Shown here: in pieces, positions 24,935-34,370 of the stretch
How positions within the stretch are numbered: the first letter of the stretch is position 1
Layout of the letters: the number at the start of each line of letters is the position of its first letter
Assembly: GCF_963668475.1 (NCBI RefSeq)
Contig: NZ_OY764544.1
Coordinates: forward strand, 1,178,001-1,242,000
DNA: 64,000 bases
Reading direction: 5' to 3'
Source: an uncultured Methanospirillum sp.
Lineage (GTDB): Archaea > Halobacteriota > Methanomicrobia > Methanomicrobiales > Methanospirillaceae
Notes under the pieces: model-generated
Database searches by the model: none
What the model saw: only the letters and a program-made list of their open reading frames with translations
What the model was told of the DNA's origin: nothing
Translations under genes and position numbers: made by a program

Positions 24935-27058
24935 TCAGGCCAGACGGTATATCGTGACCGCACCCTGATGATACGCTGGTGAGAGACCGGCATCAGGGAG
25001 GGTGACATTGTAGCGTTCCTCTTCTGTCGGCCCCACGTACAGAAGATCGATGTGAAACATCTTCATGAGTTTCACACACCATGACGGATCTTCGTAGATT
25101 GTACGCACAACAGTTGTCCTTTGAGCATACCATCCAAGCGGGGTATTGTTACGCCACATTGATTCATGGAACGACCACCCGAGAAGTGCAGGTATTCCGG
25201 TGAATGCTGAAACCCGGGAGTAGTATCCATAGTCTCCCCCTTCAGCCTCAACAAGGGTAAGGTTTCCTTCCTGGGACCGAAGCCAGGTAACCGCTGCAAG
25301 GTCGTCCGGATGGGAGACTGAAAGCCAGGCAAGTCCATCAAGAGTCGGGGTATGCGGCCCTGCATGAGTGGCAGTGACCACTGCCGGAAGCAGAAGAAGG
25401 AGCAGAAGAATCAGCGGAACTGCACCCTCAACCATTCGTGCTGACCATGACTCACTGTTTATCAGAGGGAGGATGAGCCTTCCAAGCATTCCGGCAGTGG
25501 CAGCACTGAAGAGCAGCCAGGCGGTGATATAGAGTTTGAAGACGGTATTCATCCTGAAATACTGGTCGCCCATGTTATCCTTGAGATAGAGGATCTCACA
25601 GAAGACAAGGATCGCAAGACCTGCACCAGCCAGGAGATCGCAAGCCCCTTCACGCCTGACCAATACCGCACCAAGAAGGACTGCAGGTATCGCTGCTGCA
25701 ACATATCCGGTTACCAGAAACGGCACAGCAATGACAAGAAGCCAGGGCGAACGCCTGAAGATGGGGAGGAGGGAAACCGCAAGTATAAGGATGAACCATC
25801 CGTTCACAAGCATAAATTCAGATATCGAAGTCGACAGAGGAACTACTGCGATCCCCCCAATTCCCTGTGCTTTCATCATCAGATAATAGGGAAGATAACA
25901 GAGGACACCAATTACCGGCACCAACAGAAGGTAGAGAAGTGCCCCCCTTCCCTGGGAAAAATGTCTGATGATCGCTCTTCCGGACACAGGCTCTCTGACT
26001 TTCTTAACAAGTCTTCCTGCCAGAGAAGGAGAATGATCAGGCTCTGAACGAGAACCGGCTGAATTAATCAGCAGGATGGTTCCGGTGATGAGAACCAGAG
26101 GGGCCTGGATAAGGACATCCCAGGTGTTCGTGGGCGGGATTGAACCAAGTGTCAGACCAGACGAGAGGATCAGGACCAGCCGGGAAGCCGGCTGCATCTC
26201 CTTCCAGCAGGTTACAGCGAGAATGATGAGAAGAATCAGGGTTGTCTGTGGGAAGAAACCAAGCACATGCGCATGCACGTCACCAAAAATGAATGAAAAC
26301 AGAGGATATTCATTTATGGTCCCGTCGATTACCCGGGTACTGTCCCAGAGGAGTTTACTCCATTCAGTCCCTGCCATGGCAAGATGAACAAAAGCAGGGT
26401 TCATTATGAAAAGCAGCACCACAGGGAGGAGGCGAAGACGGGGAAGGAGAAGATGACCGACCCCGTACATGTTGACGCCAGCAAGTGCAGCAATCGTTGG
26501 TAGTGCCATGGTGAAGAGGACCGGTGAAGGAACTCCTGATGTTAGACCCAGGGCGGCAAGCATCCAGTGCCCAAGATAGTAATAAACCGAGAGATCACCA
26601 CCCGCAAACCAGGGATCAAGGGGCGGGATGACAGGCATGCGCATCATTGAAGAGATGAACCCATGATCCATGAACTTTTCAGCAGCACTGATATCAGGGT
26701 TGTAGACGCGGAGCAACAGCATCGCCAGAAAGACGATGATGAAAAGGGCATAATATCTCCATTCTGACGTAACAAACGAATAGCATCTGAAAATTTCACA
26801 AATTCCATTCTCCCGGCATGCCTGCAGACAGGTGTACCCCATACCAAGAAAGAAAGGGATCAATGCAAGTTGGACAGGAAGATGCACCAGGGCACTCCAG
26901 TAACTGAGGAGTGTATAGAGTAACAGTGAAAGACTGAATGCGAGAGGAACTGCCACCTTTATAAAATAGGTCTGGAAAAACGGGACCAGCGAGAAGTGAA
27001 GGAAAAATATGAGGATTAACCATGCAAGGATCAGAGTGAAATCCCCGGGAGTAATCAT
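24935..27058 (-). CDS. DUF2298/YYY-type polytopic membrane protein
   Basis: This 707-residue protein has about 14-16 membrane segments. EKFMDHGFISSMMR, DPWFAGGDLSVYYYLGHW and FSFIFGDVHAHVLGF are hallmarks of the DUF2298 family (archaeal/chloroflexal YYY motif), remotely like GT-C glycosyltransferases. The family has the YYY triplet and conserved Asp/His in the loops. It is the last gene of a four-gene operon with a glycosyltransferase and a flippase-like protein, and its ATG overlaps the upstream stop (ATGA). A GT-C-type role using lipid-linked sugars is inference. Confidence 0.88.
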   Translation of the reverse strand: MITPGDFTLILAWLILIFFLHFSLVPFFQTYFIKVAVPLAFSLSLLLYTLLSYWSALVHLPVQLALIPFFLGMGYTCLQACRENGICEIFRCYSFVTSEWRYYALFIIVFLAMLLLRVYNPDISAAEKFMDHGFISSMMRMPVIPPLDPWFAGGDLSVYYYLGHWMLAALGLTSGVPSPVLFTMALPTIAALAGVNMYGVGHLLLPRLRLLPVVLLFIMNPAFVHLAMAGTEWSKLLWDSTRVIDGTINEYPLFSFIFGDVHAHVLGFFPQTTLILLIILAVTCWKEMQPASRLVLILSSGLTLGSIPPTNTWDVLIQAPLVLITGTILLINSAGSRSEPDHSPSLAGRLVKKVREPVSGRAIIRHFSQGRGALLYLLLVPVIGVLCYLPYYLMMKAQGIGGIAVVPLSTSISEFMLVNGWFILILAVSLLPIFRRSPWLLVIAVPFLVTGYVAAAIPAVLLGAVLVRREGACDLLAGAGLAILVFCEILYLKDNMGDQYFRMNTVFKLYITAWLLFSAATAGMLGRLILPLINSESWSARMVEGAVPLILLLLLLLPAVVTATHAGPHTPTLDGLAWLSVSHPDDLAAVTWLRSQEGNLTLVEAEGGDYGYYSRVSAFTGIPALLGWSFHESMWRNNTPLGWYAQRTTVVRTIYEDPSWCVKLMKMFHIDLLYVGPTEEERYNVTLPDAGLSPAYHQGAVTIYRLA

Positions 27059-28026
27059 ACATCCTCATCCCCGTTATCTGACAAACGGCGCTTGATGCTT
27101 GCCATCATCTCAGGGACGACCCAGTTTCCAAAGTAGAAGATCGATGCAACTCCACCGATTACTGTGATCAGGTTTTTGATGAGATGATCGATCACCGCAA
27201 TTAGTGTCGCAGTCGCTGGGGCAACTCCTGACAACTCAAAAATAATAGCAAGAGAGGCCTCATAGGTCCCAAGGCCCCCGGGAGTTATCGGAACAGCTTT
27301 TACCAAATTTCCAGCAACTATCGCGAGCAGAACAACTGCTAGTGGAATCTCCTGATTAAACATCGTTGCAACCGAGACACAGATAATCGTATCCATGATC
27401 CAGATGGCAATCGATGAGAAGAAGAGCAGAAGAGCAGAGGAAGGGGTGAGGGAGGCTTCCTTTACCTCGGCAAGCATAGTCAGAATGTATCCGACGTACT
27501 TATTCTCTGAAGAAAAACGACCCATGAAGAGGAGAATGCCAAAGAACAATGCCCCAAGGATCAGGGGGATCGCAATGAGCGAGAGTGCCCATTCTGGAAC
27601 ATTGATAACAAAAAGGATCGAGATCAGACCCAGAAATGCAACTGTGATGATGTCAAACACCCGTTCAACAACAATCGAGGAGAGCCCTTGTGAAACAGTT
27701 GAATCATACTCGTGCCTCACAAGAATAATCCTGATTAGATCACCTAACCTTGCCGGAACGAGAAGATTGACAGTCTGTGAGAGATATATGCAGGCAGTCG
27801 CAAAGAGCGTCGGCACAATTACGGTGAGTCTGGCAAGAATGATCTTGTATCGCCATCCTCTTGAGAACCATGCAGCGACACAGATCAGTATAGCAGGAAC
27901 GAGATACAGAGGATGCAGATACTGAAGCGTTGCATTTAGATCACCCCAGACCCGCCAGAGCATTGCACCGATGATCCCGACAGCCAGAAGAAGAGAGAGC
28001 ACGAGAGCAACAATTTTACGGTACAT
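27055..28026 (-). CDS. UPF0104/flippase-like membrane protein
   Basis: This 323-residue membrane protein with about eight segments belongs to the lysylphosphatidylglycerol synthase TM/UPF0104 family. QTVNLLVPARLGDLIRI, SSIVVERVFD and VKAVPITPGGLGTYEASL are its signature motifs. Relatives accompany lipid-linked sugar synthesis. GGTGGAG five bases before the ATG supports the start, and the gene overlaps the end of the GT2 gene by 11 bases. GT2 plus this protein resemble the two halves of haloarchaeal AglD. Confidence 0.9.
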   Translation of the reverse strand: MYRKIVALVLSLLLAVGIIGAMLWRVWGDLNATLQYLHPLYLVPAILICVAAWFSRGWRYKIILARLTVIVPTLFATACIYLSQTVNLLVPARLGDLIRIILVRHEYDSTVSQGLSSIVVERVFDIITVAFLGLISILFVINVPEWALSLIAIPLILGALFFGILLFMGRFSSENKYVGYILTMLAEVKEASLTPSSALLLFFSSIAIWIMDTIICVSVATMFNQEIPLAVVLLAIVAGNLVKAVPITPGGLGTYEASLAIIFELSGVAPATATLIAVIDHLIKNLITVIGGVASIFYFGNWVVPEMMASIKRRLSDNGDEDV

Positions 28027-28735
28027 GAAGTCTCCACCAGAGGTTCAATATTGAGCGACCCATCTTCCAGATATCCTGTGACTTGACCGTAGTTCCAGGC
28101 CCTTCCCGCCAGATAACCGGTATCTCTGCAATCAGATATCCCTTTCTTTGTGCACAAACCAGCACTTCAGTATCCCAAAACCAGTGTGTATCCCGAATAT
28201 CCGGCAGAAGTGATAGAAGACTCTCTTTTTTGAATGCCTTGAATCCGCACTGATGGTCCTTCAGTCTGCTTCGGAGAATAAACCGGACAAGCCAGTTGTA
28301 TCCGCGGCTCTTGACCTCCCGGCCCAGGCTACGGGTGATATTGCTATCAGACAGAAGTCGCGATCCGGTCGCAACGTCTGCACCCTCGGCAACTGCCCTG
28401 ATGAGCATGGGAAGATATGACATATCTGTTGCAAGATCAACATCGAAGTAGCAGAAAATTTCTCCTTTTGCCTGTATGGCAGCAGTAGTCAGGGCAGACC
28501 CGCGACCAAGCCGCTGGTCACGGTGCAGGTGAATAACCCGTGAGTCTTTTTCCTGCCATGAGGCAGCGCATTCAGCAGACCCATCTGTGCTAGCATCTTC
28601 AGCAATAATGATCTCAAACCCTGAACAAAACTCTTCCATCACCTTAAGGGTAAGCGGAATGGCATCCTGAAGGGCTGAAAGGTCATTATAGACAGGAATG
28701 ACTACGGATACGATTGATTCAGTAATACTATTCAC
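28016..28735 (-). CDS. GT2 family glycosyltransferase (dolichyl-phosphate type)
   Basis: This 239-residue GT-A enzyme has VSVVIPVYNDLSAL, EDASTDGSAE, the metal-binding DVDLATDM and HQCGFKAFKKE, typical of dolichyl-phosphate sugar synthases. It should move a sugar from a nucleotide donor to a polyprenyl phosphate on the inner face of the membrane. The GTG start lies within the end of the FAD-enzyme gene and has GGAGGGT upstream. Confidence 0.9.
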   Translation of the reverse strand: MNSITESIVSVVIPVYNDLSALQDAIPLTLKVMEEFCSGFEIIIAEDASTDGSAECAASWQEKDSRVIHLHRDQRLGRGSALTTAAIQAKGEIFCYFDVDLATDMSYLPMLIRAVAEGADVATGSRLLSDSNITRSLGREVKSRGYNWLVRFILRSRLKDHQCGFKAFKKESLLSLLPDIRDTHWFWDTEVLVCAQRKGYLIAEIPVIWREGPGTTVKSQDIWKMGRSILNLWWRLHVP

Positions 28736-29963
28736 GGTTTTGGATACCCTCCACGACTCGCAGGGCTGCCTTCATAGAGCCTTCAATACTCCGCTCAGGG
28801 TAGTTCTCTGGTGAGAACATCCCTGCTAGGTACAGTCCTGGCACAGCCGGATTGGTAAGATTATTCATATATCCGGTAAGATACAGCGGACCGGCATCGC
28901 GATCGATGGCAATCCGGCTCCAATGTACCTCTTTAGGATCTACAGAAAATTTTGTGCAGAAATCAGATAGCATCTTCTCCTGAAGAGAAGGATCAGGATC
29001 ACCTGAGAAATAAGAGGCAAGATATACCAGATGTTCCCCGTACCACTCAAACGGGGCAAAATTTGTATGTGAAACCACAGCTCCATATGGGGCAGGGTCA
29101 GTGATGTTCAGCCAGTAAATACCATCAGTCACATCACGGGAGAGCGCGAGGGTCAGACATGCTGCCCCCTGGTACGGAATTGACGGGATACCAGGAACGC
29201 CGAGATTCTGAAGAAGACGGGGGCTGACTGTCCCGATCACCATATCAAAAAACTCACCGTTGATCTCCCAGCCAGGATCTGGTGATGCACTCACCTGAAC
29301 TACGGAGGTTACCGGAACTTCAGTGCGGATAACACACCCTTTATCTCGGGCAGCACCTGTAAGCCGATCAATCAGGACAGAAAATCCGCCATTAATATAC
29401 CCCAGCCGTTCACCTGCCACTCCACGATCAGATCTGATAGCCACACGACTGATAAGCCAGGCAGCAGATACAAGATCAGCATTCTGACCAAACTTAGATT
29501 TGAGAAGAGGCTCGAAGAATGAATGATATATTCGCTCACCCAGTTTAGAAATGATAAAATCGTGTGCTGTGATGGTATCAAGTGGAGCCATATCCATATG
29601 CGATGCCTGTTTGGTAAAGAGCCCAAGCCTTGCCTTGTCTATGATGCTCAGATACGGATAGCGAAGGATCTCAAACGGGGTGGTCAATGGGTGAATGTCC
29701 CCATCCGTAAACGAGCCTGTAGATCCTGAAAGCCAGATAATTTCGTCTGAAAGTCCAAGTTCATCAAGCAGAGTCATCAGAACTGTATCACCGGAGAAGA
29801 AGTGATGATAGAACCGTTCGATAGCATACCGTTCATTCCTGTACGAAGAGAGCAGGCCGCCAAGTTCAGGTTCCTGCTCAAATATGACCACATCATATGC
29901 ATCTGCGAGCGAGTACCCGGCGACAAGACCTGCAAGGCCTCCGCCTATGATGCCTATCCTCAT
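28728..29963 (-). CDS. FAD/NAD(P)-dependent oxidoreductase (amine oxidase/PPOX-like)
   Basis: The 411-residue flavoprotein starts with the dinucleotide fold MRIGIIGGGLAGLVAGY, followed by EQEPELGGLLSSY. It resembles protoporphyrinogen-oxidase/UDP-galactopyranose-mutase-like enzymes, and a C-terminal FAD motif is in PGLYLAGMFSPENYPERSIEGS. It heads the glycan operon (GGAGA six bases before the ATG), so a redox step on a sugar or polyprenyl lipid is likely. The substrate is unknown. Confidence 0.85.
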   Translation of the reverse strand: MRIGIIGGGLAGLVAGYSLADAYDVVIFEQEPELGGLLSSYRNERYAIERFYHHFFSGDTVLMTLLDELGLSDEIIWLSGSTGSFTDGDIHPLTTPFEILRYPYLSIIDKARLGLFTKQASHMDMAPLDTITAHDFIISKLGERIYHSFFEPLLKSKFGQNADLVSAAWLISRVAIRSDRGVAGERLGYINGGFSVLIDRLTGAARDKGCVIRTEVPVTSVVQVSASPDPGWEINGEFFDMVIGTVSPRLLQNLGVPGIPSIPYQGAACLTLALSRDVTDGIYWLNITDPAPYGAVVSHTNFAPFEWYGEHLVYLASYFSGDPDPSLQEKMLSDFCTKFSVDPKEVHWSRIAIDRDAGPLYLTGYMNNLTNPAVPGLYLAGMFSPENYPERSIEGSMKAALRVVEGIQNRE

Positions 29964-30023
29964 CTGAAATCTCCGCTCATACTTCCTTAGTTAATCCCTT
30001 CGCGCTTATTGAAGAAGCTTTTT

Positions 30024-30033
30024 GAGTATATAC
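30024..30033 (+). promoter_or_regulatory. TATA box upstream of cetZ
   Basis: GAGTATATAC lies about 60-70 bases before the CetZ start. A start about 25 bases on would leave a leader of roughly 40 bases carrying GGTG. This is assigned from the archaeal consensus only. Confidence 0.45.
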
Positions 30034-30093
30034 ACGTAAAATGTACGCAATATCAAGGTTCCAAATAATGTCAGGGCAACTGGTGTAACCACA

Positions 30094-31275
30094 ATGAAAG
30101 TATTCTTTATCGGATTCGGTCAGGCAGGAGGCAAAATCGTTGACAAGTTCATCGAGTTTGACCAGAGAGCCTCGGGAGGAAGCTTCCGGGCAATTGCAGT
30201 CAATACTGCTCGTACTGATCTCATGGGACTTCAGAACCTCGAGTTTGAAGATCGGGTTCTTATCGGTCAGACAACTGTAAAAGGGCATGGAGTAGGAACA
30301 GACAACGATACCGGTGCCCAGATAACCTTCGATGAGATCGACATCGTGATGAATGCTATTGATCGGAAAGGGATCGGAGAGACAGAAGCGTTCATCATTG
30401 TTGCAGGCCTCGGAGGAGGTACCGGTTCCGGTGGTGCTCCTGTCCTCGCCAGGCATCTGAAGAAGATCTATACAGAACCAGTTTACGTATTAGCAATACT
30501 TCCTGCACCTGAAGAAGGCAGATTGTATTCATACAATGCAGCACGAAGCCTTGCTACCCTTGTGAAAGAAGCGGATAACGTAATCCTTTTTGATAATAGT
30601 GCATGGAAAAACGAGGGAGAGAGCATCAAAGGAGCCTTTGACCGGCTGAATGAGGAGATCGTTCGCAGGTTCGGGCTTCTCTTCCGAGCCGGAGAGGTCG
30701 GATCCCTGGGCCACGTTGGTGAGATGGTGGTTGACTCCAGTGAGATCATCAACACACTCAAAGGCGGGGGTATAAGTTCAGTTGGATATGCCATCAGTGA
30801 GGTAGGAACTCAGGCATCTGAACCAGAAATGGGACTGTTAGGGCGGGTTTTACGCAGGAATCAGGTCGAGGAGCGACGTCCCGAGGACAAACTGATGGGC
30901 GAAGACCGAACTTCGCGCGTTCTTTCGCTGGTTCGGAGGGCAATGCTTGGAAGGCTAACACTTCCTTGTGAATACTCCACAGCAAGTCGTGCCCTGGTGC
31001 TGGTAGCCGGACCACCTGATGAACTGGATCGAAAGGGTATCGAGAAAGCAAAGAGTTGGGTCGAAGAGAACATCGCCGGTGTTGAGGTGAGGGGAGGAGA
31101 CTTCCCTGCACAGAGCAGATTTGTTGCAGCAGTGGTTCTCCTTGCATCCATCGCTGATGCACCGCGTGTCACAAAACTCCTCGAAATTGCCAAGGAGACC
31201 AAAGCCACATCAGAACGGATTGATGAAGAGAATAAGATCAAACTCGATGAGAGTATCGAACCGTTGTTTGAATGA
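30094..31275 (+). CDS. cetZ: CetZ-like tubulin/FtsZ superfamily GTPase
   Basis: This 393-residue protein of the tubulin superfamily has an N-terminal nucleotide-binding start (VFFIGFGQAGGKIVDKF) and the tubulin signature AGLGGGTGSGGAP at about residues 105-117. It lacks typical FtsZ-1/2 features and matches archaeal CetZ, which polymerises with GTP and controls cell shape in haloarchaea. The T7-like loop at about 215-240 is not cleanly recognised, so hydrolysis may be altered. GGTG eight bases before the ATG supports the start. A membrane protein gene follows with a one-base gap. Confidence 0.9.
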   Translation: MKVFFIGFGQAGGKIVDKFIEFDQRASGGSFRAIAVNTARTDLMGLQNLEFEDRVLIGQTTVKGHGVGTDNDTGAQITFDEIDIVMNAIDRKGIGETEAFIIVAGLGGGTGSGGAPVLARHLKKIYTEPVYVLAILPAPEEGRLYSYNAARSLATLVKEADNVILFDNSAWKNEGESIKGAFDRLNEEIVRRFGLLFRAGEVGSLGHVGEMVVDSSEIINTLKGGGISSVGYAISEVGTQASEPEMGLLGRVLRRNQVEERRPEDKLMGEDRTSRVLSLVRRAMLGRLTLPCEYSTASRALVLVAGPPDELDRKGIEKAKSWVEENIAGVEVRGGDFPAQSRFVAAVVLLASIADAPRVTKLLEIAKETKATSERIDEENKIKLDESIEPLFE

Positions 31276-31276
31276 G

Positions 31277-32500
31277 ATGCGCATGAAGACTGGAACACTC
31301 ATAATTTCAGTGCTGGTCCTGCTTGGACTAGCAATCTCCCCGGTATTGGCGGGGGTTGATGTAGGATATGTCAATGTGAAACCTGCCGGAGATCTCGAAT
31401 CTGGAAAGACAAATGTTACGGCTGATTTCCAGATTGATTTCATCTCAACCGCAGGAGAGACGTTTCCCAGTGATGAGAACATTCTGCTCTCCACCCAACT
31501 CGATAACCCTATCTGGAACTATGTTATTGTGCTTGATGGTGTAGAAAATCCCAGACCGGCGTCAAGCAAGAGCCAGTTGAGCCTCACCGGATGGGAACTT
31601 TCATACAAAGACAAGGAAGAGCAGGTAAAGGTCACACTCAAAGGAAATGCTCCCAAGGTCAACTCATCCAAGCAGATTGAAGTTGTGAGTATCAGTACTA
31701 CAGGCGCTAACAGCAAGGTAAAAGAGCAGGTAAAAAATGTCTCCGCATTTGTTACAAATCCAAATGAGTTAACCGGAGACATCGGTTCGGTACAGACAAA
31801 GGTAAAAGCGTTACAGAACGAAATTGCCAAGTACAAGGCTGACGGCATTGATACCTCCAAGGCTGAGCAAAAGGTAAAAGATGCTAATACAGCCCTACAG
31901 ACTGCAACAAAAGAGACCTTTGCCAATGCAAAGATCTACATGGATAATGCAGGGACGTATGTTCAGGATGGATACACATACCTGGACATGGGTATCTCAC
32001 AGAAGACAATAGCCGACGCCAAAGAGGCAATTGACCGGACCGATGAGTGGATCACCTATTTCAAGGGAGATAAAAAGATGGAGACAGATCCACGGCTGGC
32101 TCCAATAATTACCAAGCGCGAATTTGCTGCAGAGTACTCATCAAATGCTCAGGAACTCTTTGAACAGGGCAAGTATACCGATGCAAAACAGAAAGCAGAA
32201 GATGCGTTTACCAAAGCCACAGAAGTCTTCAATGATACCCAGAACCTCAATAATGAGATTAACCAGACACCAGCAAGTTCAGGCCCTGACATAGGTGCTA
32301 CAGTAGCATCAATACTCCCTAATGTTGCCATCGTTATCGTCATTATTGCAGCCATTGCAGGAGTTGTCTTATTTGTAAAAAGACGCGGCGGTGGAGGAGG
32401 TAAAGGTGGAAGTGGAAAAGGTGGTGGTGGATCATTCGGATGGAAGAAACGCTCCTCACCAAAAACAAAGAAGTCTCATCAGTATGATGAACTCTTCTAA
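31277..32500 (+). CDS. Membrane-anchored coiled-coil protein downstream of cetZ
   Basis: I do not recognise this 407-residue protein. It has a signal segment (about 5-25), a beta-rich outer domain with N-X-S/T sites (26-170), and a helical/coiled-coil part (about 180-335, rich in Lys, Glu, Ala). One membrane helix (about 343-367) follows, then a cytoplasmic tail KRR with a Gly-rich stretch, KKRSSPKTKKS and an acidic YDELF end. The start follows the CetZ stop by one base, so co-translation is likely. The tail would face the cytoplasm, where CetZ filaments form. ATG 31283 is an alternative start. Confidence 0.82.
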   Translation: MRMKTGTLIISVLVLLGLAISPVLAGVDVGYVNVKPAGDLESGKTNVTADFQIDFISTAGETFPSDENILLSTQLDNPIWNYVIVLDGVENPRPASSKSQLSLTGWELSYKDKEEQVKVTLKGNAPKVNSSKQIEVVSISTTGANSKVKEQVKNVSAFVTNPNELTGDIGSVQTKVKALQNEIAKYKADGIDTSKAEQKVKDANTALQTATKETFANAKIYMDNAGTYVQDGYTYLDMGISQKTIADAKEAIDRTDEWITYFKGDKKMETDPRLAPIITKREFAAEYSSNAQELFEQGKYTDAKQKAEDAFTKATEVFNDTQNLNNEINQTPASSGPDIGATVASILPNVAIVIVIIAAIAGVVLFVKRRGGGGGKGGSGKGGGGSFGWKKRSSPKTKKSHQYDELF

Positions 32501-32684
32501 TCTCTTTTAATACTGATATCTCTCTGTGTCATTATTCACATATTTTTAAGATCAGATGATGAGCCTGGCATCGACAAACTATGTTTCATAATAACAGAAA
32601 ATCCCGCTCCTAAAGTGATAATATCACATAAATAAGCAGAACTCATGAACGGACATTGACCTTTCCTGCTGCATTTCCATAGAT

Positions 32685-32697
32685 AAAAAAAGTGGAA
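32685..32697 (-). terminator. Oligo-T terminator TTTCCACTTTTTTT
   Basis: On the minus strand CCAC followed by seven T lies about 20 bases past the stop of the TIGR03663 protein gene ending at 32716. Confidence 0.5.
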
Positions 32698-32715
32698 AGT
32701 AAAGTGCCGGTCAGG

Positions 32716-34308
32716 TTATTGAACAATGCTTGAGCCTGATTTTTCTTTTACAAAGACATCAAGATTGATGCTTCCAGTCTTGCCATCCCTGAAGAGATAG
32801 TACATAGGAACCCGATCCTTGTTATCATACCACGAGAACCAGTAACTGAGTTTATACTGCTTCTTCTCATATCCTGGCAGATCAGGGTAACTTTCAGTAT
32901 CATGGGTGATCACAAGATCAGGATGCTTTGATTCAAACACAGAAGGCTCGACCTTGTGTCCGTAGAAGGAGATCTTATCCCATTTGTCTCCACGATAATA
33001 CCAGGGAAGAGGCCAATAAGATTCAGTGGCAACCACAACAGAGTATGAATTATCGATCAACTTCATCACCTCCCGCATATCCTCGCTGTTCTGCACCTGA
33101 ACCATAGGTTCATTGATATCAGCCGGTGTATAGCAGACATGCACCATCATAACACACAGGAAGACACAGGCAATACCAACTGCAATGAACTTGACACGCG
33201 ACTGCACATCATAGGCTGCAAGCAGGATCATCGGAAAGAGCTGATGAATAATAAGCCAAGGAACTTTCTCACCAACATACCCGTAAAAGATCATGGAAAG
33301 GACTGTCCAGTACAGGGCAAGAAGAAAGAAAAACCGGGACCGATCTCCAATCCCAACATACGGTTTGAAGAATCCGCCACCACCCTTCAGCTGCTTCAGA
33401 TATGAGGCAATCCCAATTCTCACTTCAGCGAATCCCTTCTCGCGGATTCCATATTGCCACACTGCTACTCCGGCAAGCAGGGCAATAGGTACCTCGTACA
33501 ATCCCAGAATTAGGAGGTACCAGTATGGACCTCCACAAAGCCTACATTGTCCATGTATGCCCATCCAGTGCTCAATAGCCTTGAAAGGTGCCTGAATAAA
33601 CATTTCTGGATGAGTAAAGAAGGTGGTATAGCATGTTGCCCCGATAGCCACCATGATCAGGAGTCCTGCACCAAGATCCCTTCTCCATGTAAGGGGAAGG
33701 GCAATCCGTCCGTTAAGGAGCATGATCAGGAAGAATGAACCAAATATCAGGAGAGTAAAGGGCATATCCTCCTTTAAGCAGAGTCCGCATGCCGCACACA
33801 CTGCTGCAACGGCTGCATACTGCCACCTTCCTTTATCAAAGTACATGAGAAGAAAAACGAGCAATGCCACCGTGAAGAAGAGTTGAAAGATGTCATGCCT
33901 CAGAAAGCGGGAGAAGTATACCATACATGGAGATAGCGCAAAGAACAACGCCCCGACAAGGGCATGATTGCATTTTACCCATCCTTCCCGATATAATATC
34001 CAGAACAGAGGAATGATTGCTGCCCCGAACAACCCGGGAAGAAACCTGACAATCATGTCAGAATCCTTAAACAGCAGAAAAGCCGTTCCAGTCAGATAGT
34101 AAAGAAGAGGCCCGTGGTACATCGGATCATACAGGTACGTTCCCTTTGTGATCAGATCGTATGTAAACCAGGCATGGATCGCTTCGTCATGATGAAGAAG
34201 TTTTACTTCTGGGAGTATGATCCGAACCATAAGCCCGAGAAGGAAGATGAGGATAAATATCCTGAACGGAGAGAGTGAAAGACGATCTTTCAGACTGCAG
34301 GCACACAT
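32716..34308 (-). CDS. TIGR03663 family membrane protein 1 (Agl23-like)
   Basis: This 530-residue polytopic protein has the GT-C-like N-terminal LHHDEAIHAWFTYDLITKGTYLYDP and PLLYYLTG loops, with Asp-Glu and His near the first extracellular loop. YVGEKVPWLIIHQLFP is a further family motif. TIGR03663 proteins are described as flippase-activity-associated (Agl23) and occur with archaeal N-glycosylation genes. A glycosyltransferase role is inferred from the GT-C-like layout. It lies 62 bases after a close paralogue on the same strand. Confidence 0.88.
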   Translation of the reverse strand: MCACSLKDRLSLSPFRIFILIFLLGLMVRIILPEVKLLHHDEAIHAWFTYDLITKGTYLYDPMYHGPLLYYLTGTAFLLFKDSDMIVRFLPGLFGAAIIPLFWILYREGWVKCNHALVGALFFALSPCMVYFSRFLRHDIFQLFFTVALLVFLLMYFDKGRWQYAAVAAVCAACGLCLKEDMPFTLLIFGSFFLIMLLNGRIALPLTWRRDLGAGLLIMVAIGATCYTTFFTHPEMFIQAPFKAIEHWMGIHGQCRLCGGPYWYLLILGLYEVPIALLAGVAVWQYGIREKGFAEVRIGIASYLKQLKGGGGFFKPYVGIGDRSRFFFLLALYWTVLSMIFYGYVGEKVPWLIIHQLFPMILLAAYDVQSRVKFIAVGIACVFLCVMMVHVCYTPADINEPMVQVQNSEDMREVMKLIDNSYSVVVATESYWPLPWYYRGDKWDKISFYGHKVEPSVFESKHPDLVITHDTESYPDLPGYEKKQYKLSYWFSWYDNKDRVPMYYLFRDGKTGSINLDVFVKEKSGSSIVQ

Positions 34309-34370
34309 GTATATCTGATCATTCTAGACTGAAATAAAAAAACTCACCTGATGGTTTTCCGGGATTGAAA

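Noticed and set aside
30094..31275. FtsZ instead of CetZ
   Set aside because: It has the GGGTGSG loop of the superfamily, but its N-terminus and length fit CetZ better. It was not called ftsZ.
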